A DNA stretch of 64,000 bases, from positions 6,215,930 to 6,279,929 of the forward strand of contig JASSKH010000007.1 in the NCBI GenBank assembly GCA_031763025.1, in the 5' to 3' direction. Numbering within the stretch: the stretch's first letter is position 1; each line of letters begins with the position of its first letter. The position numbers and the translations under genes were made by a program. This DNA comes from Macrocystis pyrifera. Its lineage: Eukaryota > Sar > Phaeophyceae > Laminariales > Laminariaceae. Positions 22,180 to 34,235 of the stretch are shown piece by piece. The notes under the pieces were generated by a model that worked only from the letters and a program-made list of their open reading frames with translations, had not been told where the DNA came from and made no database searches.

Positions 22180-24440
22180 GATGCAGCAGCAGCACCAACG
22201 CGCCCCAGAAAAGCAGAACCGTCAAAACCCCAAAGCCGATATATTGCTGCTGTGTATGTGTTGTGCACTTGCTAACGGACGAGTAACAGATAATACGCCA
22301 GGACCGTCCGGTATTGCGCACAGAGCCCCGACTTCGCGCGATCATCTAGATAGAACGTTGGTATCAATGCGGGACGCCAGAGCTACTTGGGGCTTGCGCT
22401 GCTCAGAACGATTTTTTGTACAAATCGCGTACGTCGCAAGCAAAGAAGGATGTGGTACTCGCACGTAACATAAAAGTAGTCCCGCCGGCGCCATGTACCG
22501 ATCCTTCCTTGAGACTTGAGATGCGTTACACATTGGAGATGCGCGAGAGTGAGATGTGCATCGCGTTTAGACGGTGGTGTAGCGCGGCCGTGACTAGCCG
22601 ACCGGTGCTCGAAGTCGTGCTCGTAGAGACGGCAAGGAGCGCACAGCAGCAGCCATGACCGAGGTTGATGGAGGCGGAGATATATACGTACCAGCGTACT
22701 GGTACTCGTACAACAAACGGCTCCTCCGAAACGCGGTTCGCGACAACTTATCTTACTGCCAGCTCAAAAGAGCAGTAAGTAGTATGATGAATTCTGTCAA
22801 GATGAGATTATTATTTTCAGCACCGAACACCAGGTATCCAGGAGTCCAGGAAACAACACAGCAGCCACTACGGGTACTCCTGCCTACGGTGCTGTTGTGC
22901 TTTGCGCTGTTGTACTCTCGTAGTGGCTGCCTACGGTGCTGTTGTGCTTTGCGCTGTTGTACTCTCTTGCTCATGCTCTCAAACACGGGTACCCTCGGGC
23001 GCGGGCACGGAGGATACGTACGTACGAGTTCTCTGTACCGATTACGTCTCACACTGGCCGAACCGTCGCACCGGTACGCCCTGTTCGTCTGAATTGTGTG
23101 TACTTGTCTTATGGAACCAACATACCAGTACGCACCAGGTACCTGTAGCAAATTGAAATGATTCGCGTATAATATACGTGGTACCCGTGTACGTCGTCCC
23201 GTGTGCATGGTGCCGTGTACGACGGTACATCCCGGTACTACTGCTGAACTCGTACGCAGTACGAGGTACAGCAGCAGTAGTTCTGTATATGGATGCACAC
23301 GCCACAAACACAACAGAAGCAGATCTGCTGTATCAACATACGCCTACCTGGTACTGCTGTAAACTGGACGGATGACTGCTGCTACTACGTACGTATATAC
23401 CTGCTGCGAGTTTTGGCCACTGGCTATGGCTTTGCTTGTGACCGATACTCCGACTCCTGTGTGTCGAGCCATGGGCTCCCTACTGCTGTAGATGTACCGT
23501 ATAGCACGCAAGATAAGACACCCCCTATATAGGACGATTTTCACGCAAAGGGGACGGCGTACTGAATACGCCGACCGATGCGTCTATGCAACATTCTCGA
23601 CGAAATCTTTCCAAAGCCATCACTTTCGTTGTGTGTGCCTCCCATGTTTCGGAGGAAACCGGGTCTGAAATTCGTCGCAGGGGATGTCTTATCTTGCGTT
23701 ATACTCGTACGGTATACGATCGTACGCTACAGGCAGTGTGGGTCCATGAATAAGAAATAATCTATGTTTACTTTTAATTAAAAAAATAGTAGTAAGAACG
23801 TGAAGGCTCACTTTTCGCACGCCCCTACGAAAGAGACCTCGTTTTGACAAACAACCAAGATAAGGCTAATTCTTACGCAGTCGAATACGTGGATCGAAAA
23901 AGCCGGTTTCCGATCGGAGACCGAGAACACTCTCTTTCAACAACACGTACAGGAAAGCCTAGCCTGTACGTGCTTTTGAAAAGAGTGTTTTCGATCTCAA
24001 TTTTTCGGATTTCTCGATCAAAAAGGCTTTTGAAACCCTCTCTACCCCTCTAAACACAAGATTGCGCCACACAGAAGCAGCCTGAACACCTTTCCGATGC
24101 TGGATTGACTGAGCCGCAAGTAGCGACAGCAGCATGGCGTTCGTGCGAAACAGAGCCGAAGAAACTAACGAGGAATAAAGCAGGAAAAACGAGGGGGGAA
24201 AAAAACGAAAAACGAAAGACGAAACAGAAAGTCCCTTCGGTCGAAAGTCGTAGAGAAACTCGAGCACTCGTATTATTAATCTTTTTACAAATTTTGAAAT
24301 ACGTCAGCTGTGAGTTCGACTGATTAAATAGTTGATACTCAACTTTACAAGCTGCGTAATACGTCTGGTCTATATTCCATTTTTACCGAATCTTACAAGG
24401 ATTGTGATAAACCGAACGCGCGTGTTCTATATGTAATTCC
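22180..24440. other. No gene recognised
   Basis: Sequence is rich in TACCAGGTA-, GTACGTAC- and TACTGCTGTA-type short motifs, with a local duplication near 22875-22965 (GCCTACGGTGCTGTTGTGCT twice). No coding family was seen in either strand. Confidence 0.5.
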
Positions 24441-24454
24441 TTGTCAAAGATATA

Positions 24455-24783
24455 TATATATATATATTTTTATTCATCACTTTTACTTCCCAGCCCACTC
24501 GTACGAGGTGTTACCCTCGACGCTCTTCTGGACAAGCCGTGGTCACAGGTGTCGTCCCTTCTCCCCCCCGGTACGTGCCTTTATTTTTTGTCGCGCATAG
24601 GGTCCAGCATTCCCACTGCTCGTCGATTTTCATCGAATGTAGCCAACTCACGCTTTCGCGCTTTCCGCTTATCAATTTGTTATGCAAGAAAAAGTCCCTA
24701 TGAGCATGCACTCGGTGGGACTTGAACCCACGAAATTGATCTTGACAGGCACGCGGACCACCTACCAAGCCCGGGGACGCCGG
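24455..24783 (-). mobile_element. tRNA-headed SINE, copy 1
   Basis: The minus strand starts with a tRNA-like head: TTGGTAGGTGG resembles an A box and GGTTCAAGTCCCACC an RNA polymerase III B box. A body of about 250 bp (including AAGCGGAAAGCGCGAAAGCG and CGACACCTGTGACCACGG) ends in an A/T-rich tail. Direct repeats CAAAGATATA flank it at 24445-24454 and 24784-24793, the signature of target-primed retroposition. Confidence 0.88.
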
Positions 24784-25373
24784 CAAAGATATAGGCCAGC
24801 GGCTCCCCTGGATGCTGCCCGGGTCATTATTCATCTGTAATTATAGTGTAAACAGTCGAAAAGTTCGATTAGCAAATTTATTTCTGTGAATAATGCACTC
24901 CAACCTCCAACCCATCCCACCGATTGTTCGTCGTTGGTCGTGAGTTGCGCGAGAGTCTGGAGTTGTCGTCATCAGTGAGCTTTGTCTAGTAACAGGTACC
25001 TTGGTGTCGCGTACCCTGGTTCATGGTACCAGGTATCAGCTATACACCAGGTATCAGGTTTGAACAATGATAGTATGCGTACAGCACATTTCCTCCTTGT
25101 ACAGGTAAGCACCTGATACAATATTTACGTTACACCAGCTTCCGGTAGATCAGCATATACGTGGTGAACTCGGCGACTTACGTTGCTATCGGTGTTTTAT
25201 TCTTTACGAGGGTATCTGTGACCGGTAAAAATTATTGTTACTCCTACTGCTGTGTCCATGCTGCGTTCATGTTCGTGGATAATGGTACTCGTACAATCGT
25301 ACCAAGTGTACCAGCCACAGCGTACTGCTCACCAGAGAACAACGCATACCCGTACACTGCGAGTACAACATGT

Positions 25374-25450
25374 AAAAACAGGACGGAGCGTTGGGTGTGC
25401 ACTGAGTTTGTTGGGCAGAAAGAACGGTTTAATGCGAAAACAACAGCAAC
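25374..25450 (+). repeat. Copy of a GTAGAAAGAACGGTTTAATG-type dispersed repeat
   Basis: ACAGGACGGAGCGTTGGGTG ... GGCAGAAAGAACGGTTTAAT GCGAAAACAACAGCAACAG matches 28610-28695 and 36395-36485, and 26785-26885 in reverse. These look like short 3'-end remnants of one element, perhaps the LINE below. Confidence 0.6.
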
Positions 25451-25468
25451 AGCAGTAGTGTATTGCTA

Positions 25469-25573
25469 TTACGCGGGACCATAGTAAACAGGACCTACGG
25501 TACACACAAATATATATATATTTCCCTGTTTTTACTAATAATATTTGGTCCTATTTACTATGTTCCCCCGTAA
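25469..25573 (+). mobile_element. MITE family A copy
   Basis: It has 105 bp with arms TTACGCGGGACCATAGTAAA and TTTACTATGTTCCCCCGTAA. Its interior is inverted relative to the copies at 15291 and 19145 (GGACCTACGGTACAC lies on the left). Confidence 0.87.
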
Positions 25574-26165
25574 TATTATTGATAATACTACACGACGCAC
25601 GATACTACGCTCCAGCTGGTGCCTTACAGCCAGTACTCATACCTCATGCCTGATGAGATACTTGTTTCGTTGTATATCCTTCGAATTTACATGTTAACAT
25701 TATTCTTTACGACGTCCCCGGGGGGCTTCACTGGCGTGCTACGAGAGCCGCGACACCGGCCGCTGCTTCTCGTTCCCGACGGTACTGCCAGTACCCGAGA
25801 GTAGAAACCACAACAGTAGACCTACTGTAGTCTAGGCTTTTCAATCGGCAGCGGACAGTGTGGTGCCGTGTGCTGTGTGTGCCTCTGCTCTGCACGCGCA
25901 GCTACTCCTGTAAGCACATGAAGCACGAGGTACTCGAGCGTGACCCCCTATTTCCGTCCTCCTTTTCTTACACCAGGACAAAAATAAAACCCGTACGTCG
26001 GCAGAGCCCACACGTCTGCAGAGTCCATGCATGACTATCAAACAGCAGTGAACTCGAATGGTTGGTAACAAAATTCACATTTCTTTCTGTATAGTTGACG
26101 TTTGACGTTAGAAATCTTACGCCAAACTTGGAAATACTGATTTATACCAATTGGCACATATCCAT

Positions 26166-26500
26166 ATGCATCATGTTATTTTTTTTTTCATCACTTTTAC
26201 TTTCCAGCCCACTCGTAGGAGGTTTTACCCTCGACGATCTTCTGGACAAGCCGTGGTCACAGGTGTCGTCCCTTCTCCCCCCCGGTACGTGCCTTTATTT
26301 TTTGTCGCGCATAGGGTTCAGTATTCCCCCTGCTCGTCGATTTTCATCGAATGTAGCTAACTCACGCTCTCGCGCTTTCCGCTTATCAATTTTTTTATGC
26401 AGGAAAAAGTCCCTACGAGCATGCACTCGGTGAGATTTGAACCCACGAAATTGATCTTGATAGGCACGCGGACCACCTACCAAGGCACCGGGGATGCCGG
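26166..26500 (-). mobile_element. tRNA-headed SINE, copy 2
   Basis: It is collinear with the copy at 24455 along its full length, including the head (GGTTCAAATCTCACC on the minus strand) and an A-run tail. Divergence from copy 1 is modest. No convincing flanking direct repeat beyond CATG was seen. Confidence 0.86.
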
Positions 26501-26784
26501 CATGCAGCAGCAGCACTCCTGTATATATTTCAGCAGTATTTTTATATATTTGAAAAAATATAAAACACGTACTCGTACGTACCTTAGCTCTGCTGTGATA
26601 TCGATATTTTCCTTGAAACTCTCGTCATAGTTGGTAGGTTGTGCAATGGTATTTTTTGTTGTTGTTTATCTGACATTCGCCCGGGACCACGAGTCGGCAC
26701 AACATTTTGTTATTGTATTTGCCAATGTCACATAGTCCGGGCAGTACAATTTTTCCAGAAGTTCGACATTCACATATCTGTGTG

Positions 26785-26885
26785 TTTTCTCACCGTTCTT
26801 TCTACCCGTCGACATCGAGCACAACCAGTGTCCGTGCGGGTTCTTCAATCCTAGAGAGATAAGTACAAGTTTTATCGTCACAAAA
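26785..26885 (-). repeat. Reverse copy of the dispersed 3'-end repeat
   Basis: The minus strand reads TCTCTCTAGGATTGAAGAAC ... GCACGGACACTGG ... GGGTAGAAAGAACGG, aligning with 28610 and 36395. The surrounding minus frame (26666-26896) is open for 76 codons and ends in a helical-looking stretch; I recognise no family. Confidence 0.55.
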
Positions 26886-26921
26886 CTACGCCACATCAGT
26901 AGAGATACCGTGCTCAGCTAA

Positions 26922-28695
26922 TGCATCGTAAGGGATTTGGTTCATCTCGAAGAGGACAGGGTTGTCGGAAAAGAGGAACCGTTGGCATGCGTGCAAAGGG
27001 CTGTGTGGGGCATGTTGTATGCAGACGACCCAGGAATAGTCTCGAAGTCGGCGGAAGGCCTTGCAAGAATGATGACAGTCATCGTGACTGTCGTCGAAGC
27101 AGTAGGTCTCACGGTATCCGAGAAGAAGACAGAGACGATGCTCCTACGAACACCGGATCAGACGTTTACCACCTCACCGCTCGAGATCGAAGCTGCCGGC
27201 CAAAAGTATAAACAGACGACCCAGTTTTTATACCTAGGAGGCATTATCCACGAGAACGCTGACCTCTCCTTTGAAGTCGAGCGACGAATCAGTCTGATGC
27301 GGGCATGCCTCAAACGGTATGGTCCGGAACTGTACGATAGGACGAACGCACCGCTTAGTCTGAAAGTCCGGATGCTGAAGGCCGAGGTGATTGAGACCTT
27401 GCTGTACGGTTGCGTGACGTGGACCCTCAATGCGGACCACTTCGCCAAGCCTCGATCAGCCCACCACGAAGTCCTTCTGCGAGTCATTGGCTTCCAGCGC
27501 CGACTACGCACCGACCACACCACCCTCTCGTACGCGAAGGCGCTCAGGATATCACGATGCGAAAGTATCGAAACGACCATCCGTAAACGGCGACTCTTCT
27601 TTGCGGGGGCTCTGGTGCGACAACACGTGGGGCGATTGCCCAGTCGGTTGATGTTCGGGACGATCGCTGGTGGGGAGAGCCCGAAACCAGGCGGGCAACC
27701 CAAGACTTGGCCTAGGGCCATTACTGAGGACCTTAGAGTGTTCAAAGCCACCGAGGGATCAACGGAAGACTCCCCCTTAGTCTTGGGACTTGGGACCGCA
27801 CTGTGGCCCACTGCAGCAAAACAGACGGGAAAGTGGTATGGGGGAATCCTCGAAGCAGCTGAACAGTTCATGGGCAGGTGGCACGAGGCTGAGGCTAAGC
27901 TGAGTAGACAGCGCCGTGCATCCGCTGCGGGTAGTTAGAGGGAACGGGGGGAGGGGTAACAGCAGGAGGGGTAGAAGGAACACCGTACAAGTGTATGGGG
28001 GCAGGGGGGGGGGGGAAAAGGGAGGAGTAGAAGGGAAACCGCGGTAGAAGAGAGTAGCAAAGAGACCGCAGACAGGGTAGCAAGGTGCCAGGCCGACTGA
28101 TAGGTTGGACTTTTCTTTGCTACTCGTACCGCCAACTGCTGCGGCCGTTCGGTATGTATTGACTTGGTGCTTTGATTTTTTTCCATGACTTAACTTTTCC
28201 TATATTTTCCCCTTCTTATCCTTATGAAAGAAGTACTACATAGTGGGTGGGTGACGAGCGTATTTTGGCCCACTCATTCTTTCTTTTTTTACTTGATCAA
28301 GTGTTCCCCGGGATGCATATTTCCCTTTTTCCTTCCCGTTTCTTCCCCCTTGCACGTCCCTTTTGGCTCATGCTCGGGGTAAGTATGTGTCTGAGCTTTG
28401 GCTCCCCATTTTATTTATTTATTAAGGATTCTTCTCCTTTCTTTTTCGGTTTGGTTTCTTCGTTGCTTCTCTTTCTTCATGGTGTATTTTGGTTGCTGGC
28501 GTATGTATGTATGTTGTGTCGGCCGCACCTAGTGCGAAGGCATGGTATTGCGTAGGCTATTAATGCATTACGGTGTGTTATCTCTGTGTCGTAGTCTGTG
28601 ACCACAGAGCTCGTATCTTTCTAGGGTGAAGAATCAGCACGGACACTGGGCTTGCTGGATGTCGACGAGTAGAAGAACGGTTTAATGCGAAGAAC
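26922..28695 (+). mobile_element. LINE copy 1, 5'-truncated, with reverse transcriptase C-terminal part
   Basis: An open frame to 27938 encodes the catalytic GMLYADDPGIVSKS motif near its start, then FLYLGGIIHENADLSFEVER and a conserved C-terminal region (EVIETLLYGCVTWTLNADHF, RRLFFAGALVRQ, GGQPKTWPRAI). This is the palm-to-thumb and downstream portion of a non-LTR reverse transcriptase. The N-terminal endonuclease and most palm motifs are absent, as expected of 5' truncation. A G-rich and then T-rich 3' untranslated region follows; the end near 28695 is inferred from a shared 3' motif. The first methionine at 26937 is incidental. Confidence 0.88.
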
Positions 28696-28979
28696 ACACA
28701 CACACACTCCTGTACGCTCAGCTACTATTAATACTGTACGTTGCCACGTATGTGGTAAGCACAGCAGTGGACAATTCAACGCCATGTCATAATACTGGAT
28801 GCGACAGGCACGACATACACATTCTATGAAATAGAGAGACGAAAGAAAACATAAAAAAAAAAACAAAAAAAAAGAAAGAGAAACAAGAAACAAACTATCG
28901 CCCCCGCAGGTGATGTGGCAGACACTTGAAAATAACGAGCTGGAAAAAAAAAGAAAGAGAAGAAAATACCACTACAGCA

Positions 28980-30830
28980 GTACTTGTAAACGGATTAAGA
29001 CTGAGAAACAAGAGAAAATAACAGGCAAACCAAAGCACAAAGCACCCTCCAGGTAGCGGCAGCTGTTTGTGGTACGAGTAGCATAGCCAGGTTCTCCCTG
29101 CTAGTCCGCCTGGTACCTTGCTCCCCTGTCTGCCGTCTCCGTCCTGCGTTCGTCAACTATGCCCCGCCCCTCGGCGTTAGACACTACGAAACAAGGAAAG
29201 CAGGCTCGTCATCCACCCACGCCACACTACTCCTTTAGGCTTCTCAGTAGAAGAAAGGGAGAGAAATAAATAAAATGAAAAATCACAGAGGAAAAAAAGA
29301 AGACAAAGGAAGACCACGTTCGAATCAACTGCACCAGTTGGCGGCACGAGTAGTGTAGGCATGTTCTACTTTCTAGTCGGCCTGGTGCTTGCTACCCTGT
29401 CTGCCATCCCCTTCCTACTTTCGTCCACCGTAGTTTCCCTGCTACTCCTCCTGTTCCCCCCCGTCCCCGCATTCCCTTGGTCGAGTCTTCTGCCACCCCT
29501 CCTGTTGCCCCCCCTCCCCCTATTCCGGACACGACCCACGGCGGATGCGCGGCGCTGCCTACTCAGCTCAGCCCCATCCTCGTGCCACCTTACCATGAAC
29601 CGTTCGGCTGCTTCGAGGATCCCCCGGTACCACTTCCCCGCCTTTTTTGATGCAGTGGACCACAGTGCAGTCTCAATCCCAAACACCAAGGGGAAAGTTC
29701 CGTTGACCCTTCGGTGGCTCGGAACTCCCTAAGGTCTTCGACTATGCTTCTATGCCAAGTCTTAAACTGTCCGCCAGGTCTCGGGATCTCCCCACCAGCC
29801 ATCGTCCCGAACATTACCCGACTGGGTAATCGCTCCTTGCGTTGCCGTGCCACGCCCCTCGCAAAGAAGAGCCGCCATTGACGAACGGTGGTTTCGATGC
29901 TCTCGCAACGTGTCATCTTGAAGGCCTTCGCGTACGAGACGGTGGTGTGGTCTGTACGAAGTCAGCGCTGGAAGCCAATGACTCGCAACAGCAGTACTTG
30001 GTGGTGAGCCGTTCGAAGCTTGACAAAGTGTTGCGCTCTGAGGGTCCACGTCACACACCCGTACAGCAGGGTCTCAATCACCTCGGCCTTCAGCATTCGG
30101 ACCGTCAGGCTAAGGGGGGCAGTCGTCCTATCATACAACTCCGGGCCGAACCGTTTGAGACATGCTCGCATGAGACGGATTCGTCGGTAGATTTCGAGCG
30201 AGAGGTCAGCGCTTTCGTGGATGATGCCGCCTAGGTATAAGAACTGGGCCGTCTGCTTATTCCTCTGGCCTGTTGCTTCGATGACGAACGGTGGTGCGGG
30301 GGTTGTCTGGTCTGGTGTTTGTAGAAGCATTGTCTCTGTCTTCTTTTCCTACACGGTGAGGCCTGCTGCTTCGAAGATAGTCACGATAACAGTCATACAT
30401 TTTCGCGAGCCCTTCAGACCATTCCTGCGTCATCGACGTACAACATGCCCCGTACAGCCTTCGCACACACGCCAATGGCTCCTGCTCCTCCGTTCCGACT
30501 ACTCCAGCATCACTGAGTTGGACCAAATCCCTTAGGATGGCTTCGTCTTGGCTGAAGCGTACTAGTACGACGTGTAACGCAGCAGCGAAGAACACGTTGA
30601 ACGGTAACGGTGATAGCACGCAGCCTTCCCGCAGCCCCCTGCGTGACACCAAACCATTCCGAGTGCTCGCCGTCATCCCCGTACCCACGCGAGCCCGCAT
30701 GCCATCGTGGAAATTACGGACAATTCTCAGCATCTTAGTTGGTACGCGAAAATGTGAGTACCTCTCATAGCAGCTCTCGGTCGACAGAGTCGTACGCTTT
30801 CTGCAGATCGATGAAGCATGAATTGTTTGG
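28980..30830 (-). mobile_element. LINE copy 2, inverted, with several frame breaks
   Basis: The minus strand carries the same family as the copy at 26922 but begins further 5', with the motif A region FIDLQKAYDSVDREL (about 30770-30817), RGLREGCVLSPLPFNVFFAA and a YVDD in place of YADD. The C-terminal part matches copy 1 closely (LGGIIHESADLSLE, RMLKAEVIETLLYGCVTWTL). The frame shifts several times and has an early stop, so it is dead. Its 3' untranslated region contains two versions of the GCAAGGTACCAGGCGGACTA segment (near 29110 and 29385), a local duplication. Confidence 0.87.
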
Positions 30831-32320
30831 TCACGTATTTTCAAAAGACATGACTTGTATCTGCCAGCAAGCTCTGCTTCAGTTTCAGACGGGTCGAACC
30901 ATCGTTGCAGGTTTTTGTTTTTGTTGTTGCGTCGGAGTACTTCGTTTTTCCGACAAAGGTTGGTTAAGATTCTGGAGGTCGACACAGTTGTCAAAAAAAT
31001 TTTTTCGCCGGTTTTGAATGTATGGTGTTCAGGGGAAAATTCCTGGAAAGAAGATTTTATTTTCATCTATTGTGAAGCTAGAGAAAAACCCACTTTTCCT
31101 CTCTCCAGCTGTATAGCGCAAAACCTGCACGATGGATGTCGAAAAACTCCCCGGATTCGGATGAATTGGACCTGGGGACCGGATTTTTTTTTTTTTTTTT
31201 TTCGACAAAATTCTGTGCACCGAGAGAAGCCTTTTTCATGGATCTTCATAGTGTATGCAAGGCGCTTCGCTCCGCAGGCGGCGTAAGCCGCCCGCTACGC
31301 TCGCTCGCGAAGGAAAAAAAGCGGACAGAGGTCCATGATTGAATTTACAGCAGTAGTTTTTTTCATGATTCTACAGAGTTGCAAACTGCCGACTTGATGA
31401 TGCCAAGAGTCCCGCCGCCATGCTTCAGGAGAAAACAGGTCGGAAGGCACATAAGCATCGCGTCGCGGGCAGTTCGCTCACATGCCGTACGTACGTACAT
31501 ACCCCAGGTACGTGGGATAGTTTTTTTTTCTTTTTGTGATTTAACTGCTGCATGTACGAAAGAGAAAGCACAGCACTGCCCAACAGCAGCACCGCAAAAA
31601 CAATAAAAATCAAACCGAAATTTCGGAAAGAAAAAAAAAATCCCCGTCCCCTCTCGTATAATAATTTTCTGCCTGGTTGGAACACCTTGCACTGGTCCAA
31701 AAAGAAAAAAATCCAACAGCAGAGCTTCTCTCTCAGCCTCGTACGCAGCCCACCCCTCTCGCGACGACCTCGCCACCGATTCGGTCCGGGTAAAGCTTTC
31801 TTCACTCTCTGTCACAGTGAGCCCCGTCACCCGCCTCGCGTGAAGCCTGGTGCTCACCGTGGCCGTCGTTCGCCAGGTCGACAGTGTTGGTGCTCAGACT
31901 GCGTACCTCTCTCTTTGAGCTTCCAAGACCGGTCGCAAAAATAAGCACCGCTTGAATCTTATCTTGCAATCCCGAACGACCCTTATAATCTCGTATATAC
32001 TCTTATCAGAAACCACAAATGGAGGCCAGATAGAGCCCATTCATGCTTCCCTCGTGTCTCGAAGCACACGCGACGCCTAGCCACGAAAACGGCGACCGCG
32101 CTCCTTGCAACCCCTCCTCTACCCGCCACCATCCGCCGACACCCGCGACGGCGCCGGATTCGCCCGCGATGCCGTGCTCCGAGTACACGCACGCACACGA
32201 ACGAAAGAAGAAAAAAAAAGGACTGAAAGTGCCAAGAGAAATGGAGAAAACAAAGAACCGCTGGAAAGGTCCGGCAAGTAATAAAAGGAGGCGATTCCCA
32301 AGTGGGAGCTCTGAGACGCC
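30831..32320. other. No gene recognised; T-rich tracts and one weak exon candidate
   Basis: A T20 run lies near 31183-31202. A minus-strand frame at 31700-31857 (VARSSREGWAAYEAEREALL) looks somewhat protein-like but has no recognised relatives and no confident splice partners. GCTTCGCTCCGCAGGCGGCG near 31265 can form a strong hairpin with nearby sequence. Confidence 0.35.
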
Positions 32321-32376
32321 AGGGATGTACCAACCGAGCACGCTCAGAGAGTGAGATATCTATAAGTAGTTCTATG
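32321..32376 (+). repeat. Repeat shared with the right edge of the window
   Basis: AGGGATGTACCAACCGAGCA CGCTCAGAGAGTGAGATATC TA recurs on the minus strand at 63945-64000 with very few differences. The window ends within or at this repeat, so the full element is not visible. Confidence 0.75.
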
Positions 32377-32644
32377 ACATGTCTATTATCGTGTATGGAC
32401 AAATGCATCATTGTGGATCTACGTATAGATTTAAGTACGATATTGTTGGCCCTGTGCTCTCAGCGCTCCTCAGCGTTTCTTGAACGTATTTTTTTGCGTT
32501 GTTCGTGCTGGCGCGAGATGAGGTTCACATCACGAGACGAAACTGCTTCATCCATCGTGATCCCCGACCCCGACTACATGTCGGGGGCGGCCTTGGGCGT
32601 GCTGACGCCGTGCCCGGGCTGCCGGCTTACCGGGTGTGAGTACG

Positions 32645-33060
32645 TCAGCTGTGAGCGGGATCAGTTGAGTGGTCGATGCTTGATTTATAACAGTCTCGTG
32701 GCCGAAGAATTTGGTTGAAGGCCTTTCTTTGCCCCGTCAGGCCTACGTTTTGCCCTTCAAACCTCCTTCTAAATTATAGCAGTTCACACTGGGATGTCCT
32801 TGACAGCTGTGGCTGGATGTGCTGTGCTCGTTTCTTACAGAAACTTAAAAAAAAAAACGTCATCTGTGAGTTGGACTAGTTGAGTGGACCATGCTTGACT
32901 TATCACAGTCTCGTGGCCAAAGATTTTGGTTGACGGCCTACCTTTGCCCCGTCAGGCCTCTACCTTTTGCCCGTCAAGCCTTCTTCTGAAATATTATAGT
33001 TTTGAGCATTGGGATGTCCTTATTACGGCTGCATTGGGATGTCCTTGACGGCTGCCCGTC
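32645..33060 (+). repeat. Direct duplication, period about 215 bp
   Basis: GTCAGCTGTGAGCGGGATCA at 32645 pairs with GTCATCTGTGAGTTGGACTA at 32859, and the following CAGTCTCGTGGCC ... TTTGCCCCGTCAGGCCT and GGGATGTCCTTGACAGCTG also repeat. A related 30-bp piece is at 24303. The segment before it (32544-32640) reads SIVIPDPDYMSGAALGVLTP up to a donor-like GGTGTGAGT and could be a lone exon of unknown type. Confidence 0.65.
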
Positions 33061-33714
33061 AAGGGGCAAATATGCCGTCAACCGACTTCTGTGCTCGCTC
33101 GTGAGGGTAAAAATACTCTGTTTTCGATGCCAGCACCCAGATTGAAACTTTTTCCCTTTGGTTTAAACGGGAGAGGCCAGCATCCTCCGCGGCTTTTGAC
33201 AGCTCATGGCGGCAAGAGTGTGAGGAATATGGGCTGGGGTGGTGGGTGTCATGCTCGGCCGTTGCTTGTGCGTTGAGGGTTGGGCGTTCCAGAAACGAGT
33301 GTCGAATTTCCGATTCGGGCTATTTTACGTGTGAAAGCACGAGTTTTGCGCACAACTGTTGAGATTCGTAGGCTATAGCATATGGCCACGAGCCTCTTCG
33401 GCTGCTGTGCACGCCGGGCGACCAGTATCCGCAAGGCAGAGAGGACGGGGACTTTGTTGTTGACCGAATCGGATGAGCCTACGCCGCGGCAGGAGCGGTA
33501 CGGTGATGGAGGTACAAACGGTGTCTATGAAAACAATTTTGTACACAGCACTGGCAGACAGCAGTGTCACATGCATCGTGGAGTTTTGGTTGTGTTGTGA
33601 AGGCGCTTTGTATTCTCATGTAACTGCCAGGGAAAAAAGAAGTTATGAACGAGTACGTGTATGCATGTATGTGCGCGTTTCGCTCACCCTGCAATATGTT
33701 TCTGACCCTCGAGG

Positions 33715-34235
33715 GTATGATTATGCCTTTCCTCGTCGTGCCTACTGCTTTAGAGACGAATGGAGTACGCACGCGGTGAGACTCGATCCGACAACTTGAC
33801 TTTAGTATGGACGAGCTTCACCCAGTACAACGTAACTCCATCGGGGACGCCATTTTTCCTTCCCTCGTCGTGTCCCACGGTGCTTCCCTGCCTCGACTGC
33901 TGTGCAGAGAGCGGCCTCGGGCGTGCATGATGTGCTATACTGCTGCTGCTACTGTCGCTGCTCTGCTGCTGCTGCTTCGTGCAGCTGCTGTGTTGTTCTG
34001 ATGTTGCTGCTGCTGCTCACGCAGTCCGCCTCACGCAGTAGGTCGGCCTGGGATATAGTGTTATGCCTTTCCTCCTCGTGCGCCACCGGGCTCCCCTTCC
34101 TCGACTGATGTGCCAGGGGCAGCCTCGGACGTGCATGATATGCTACTGCGGCTGCTCCTGCCGCTGTTCTGCCGCTCCTCTGGTGTTGCTGCTATGCACG
34201 TGCTACTACTGTGCTGTTCTGGTGCTGCTCTTGCT
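33715..34235 (+). repeat. About 207-bp tandem duplication with CTG-rich segments
   Basis: TTCCCTGCCTCGACTGCTGTG ... CGTGCATGATGTGCTAT at 33885-33940 aligns with the segment ending CGTGCATGATATGCTAC at 34147. A further partial start (TATGCCTTTCCTCGTCGTG) lies at 33722. CTG triplets are frequent. No gene was recognised. Confidence 0.65.

Noticed and set aside
24712-24783. A functional tRNA gene
   Set aside because: B-box and A-box-like sequences are present, but the cloverleaf is degraded and the sequence is the head of a dispersed SINE with target duplications.
24441-24834. Paired frames at the SINE copies as a small conserved protein
   Set aside because: Similarity between 24441-24725, 26095-26433 and 60461-60673 is explained by the shared SINE body.
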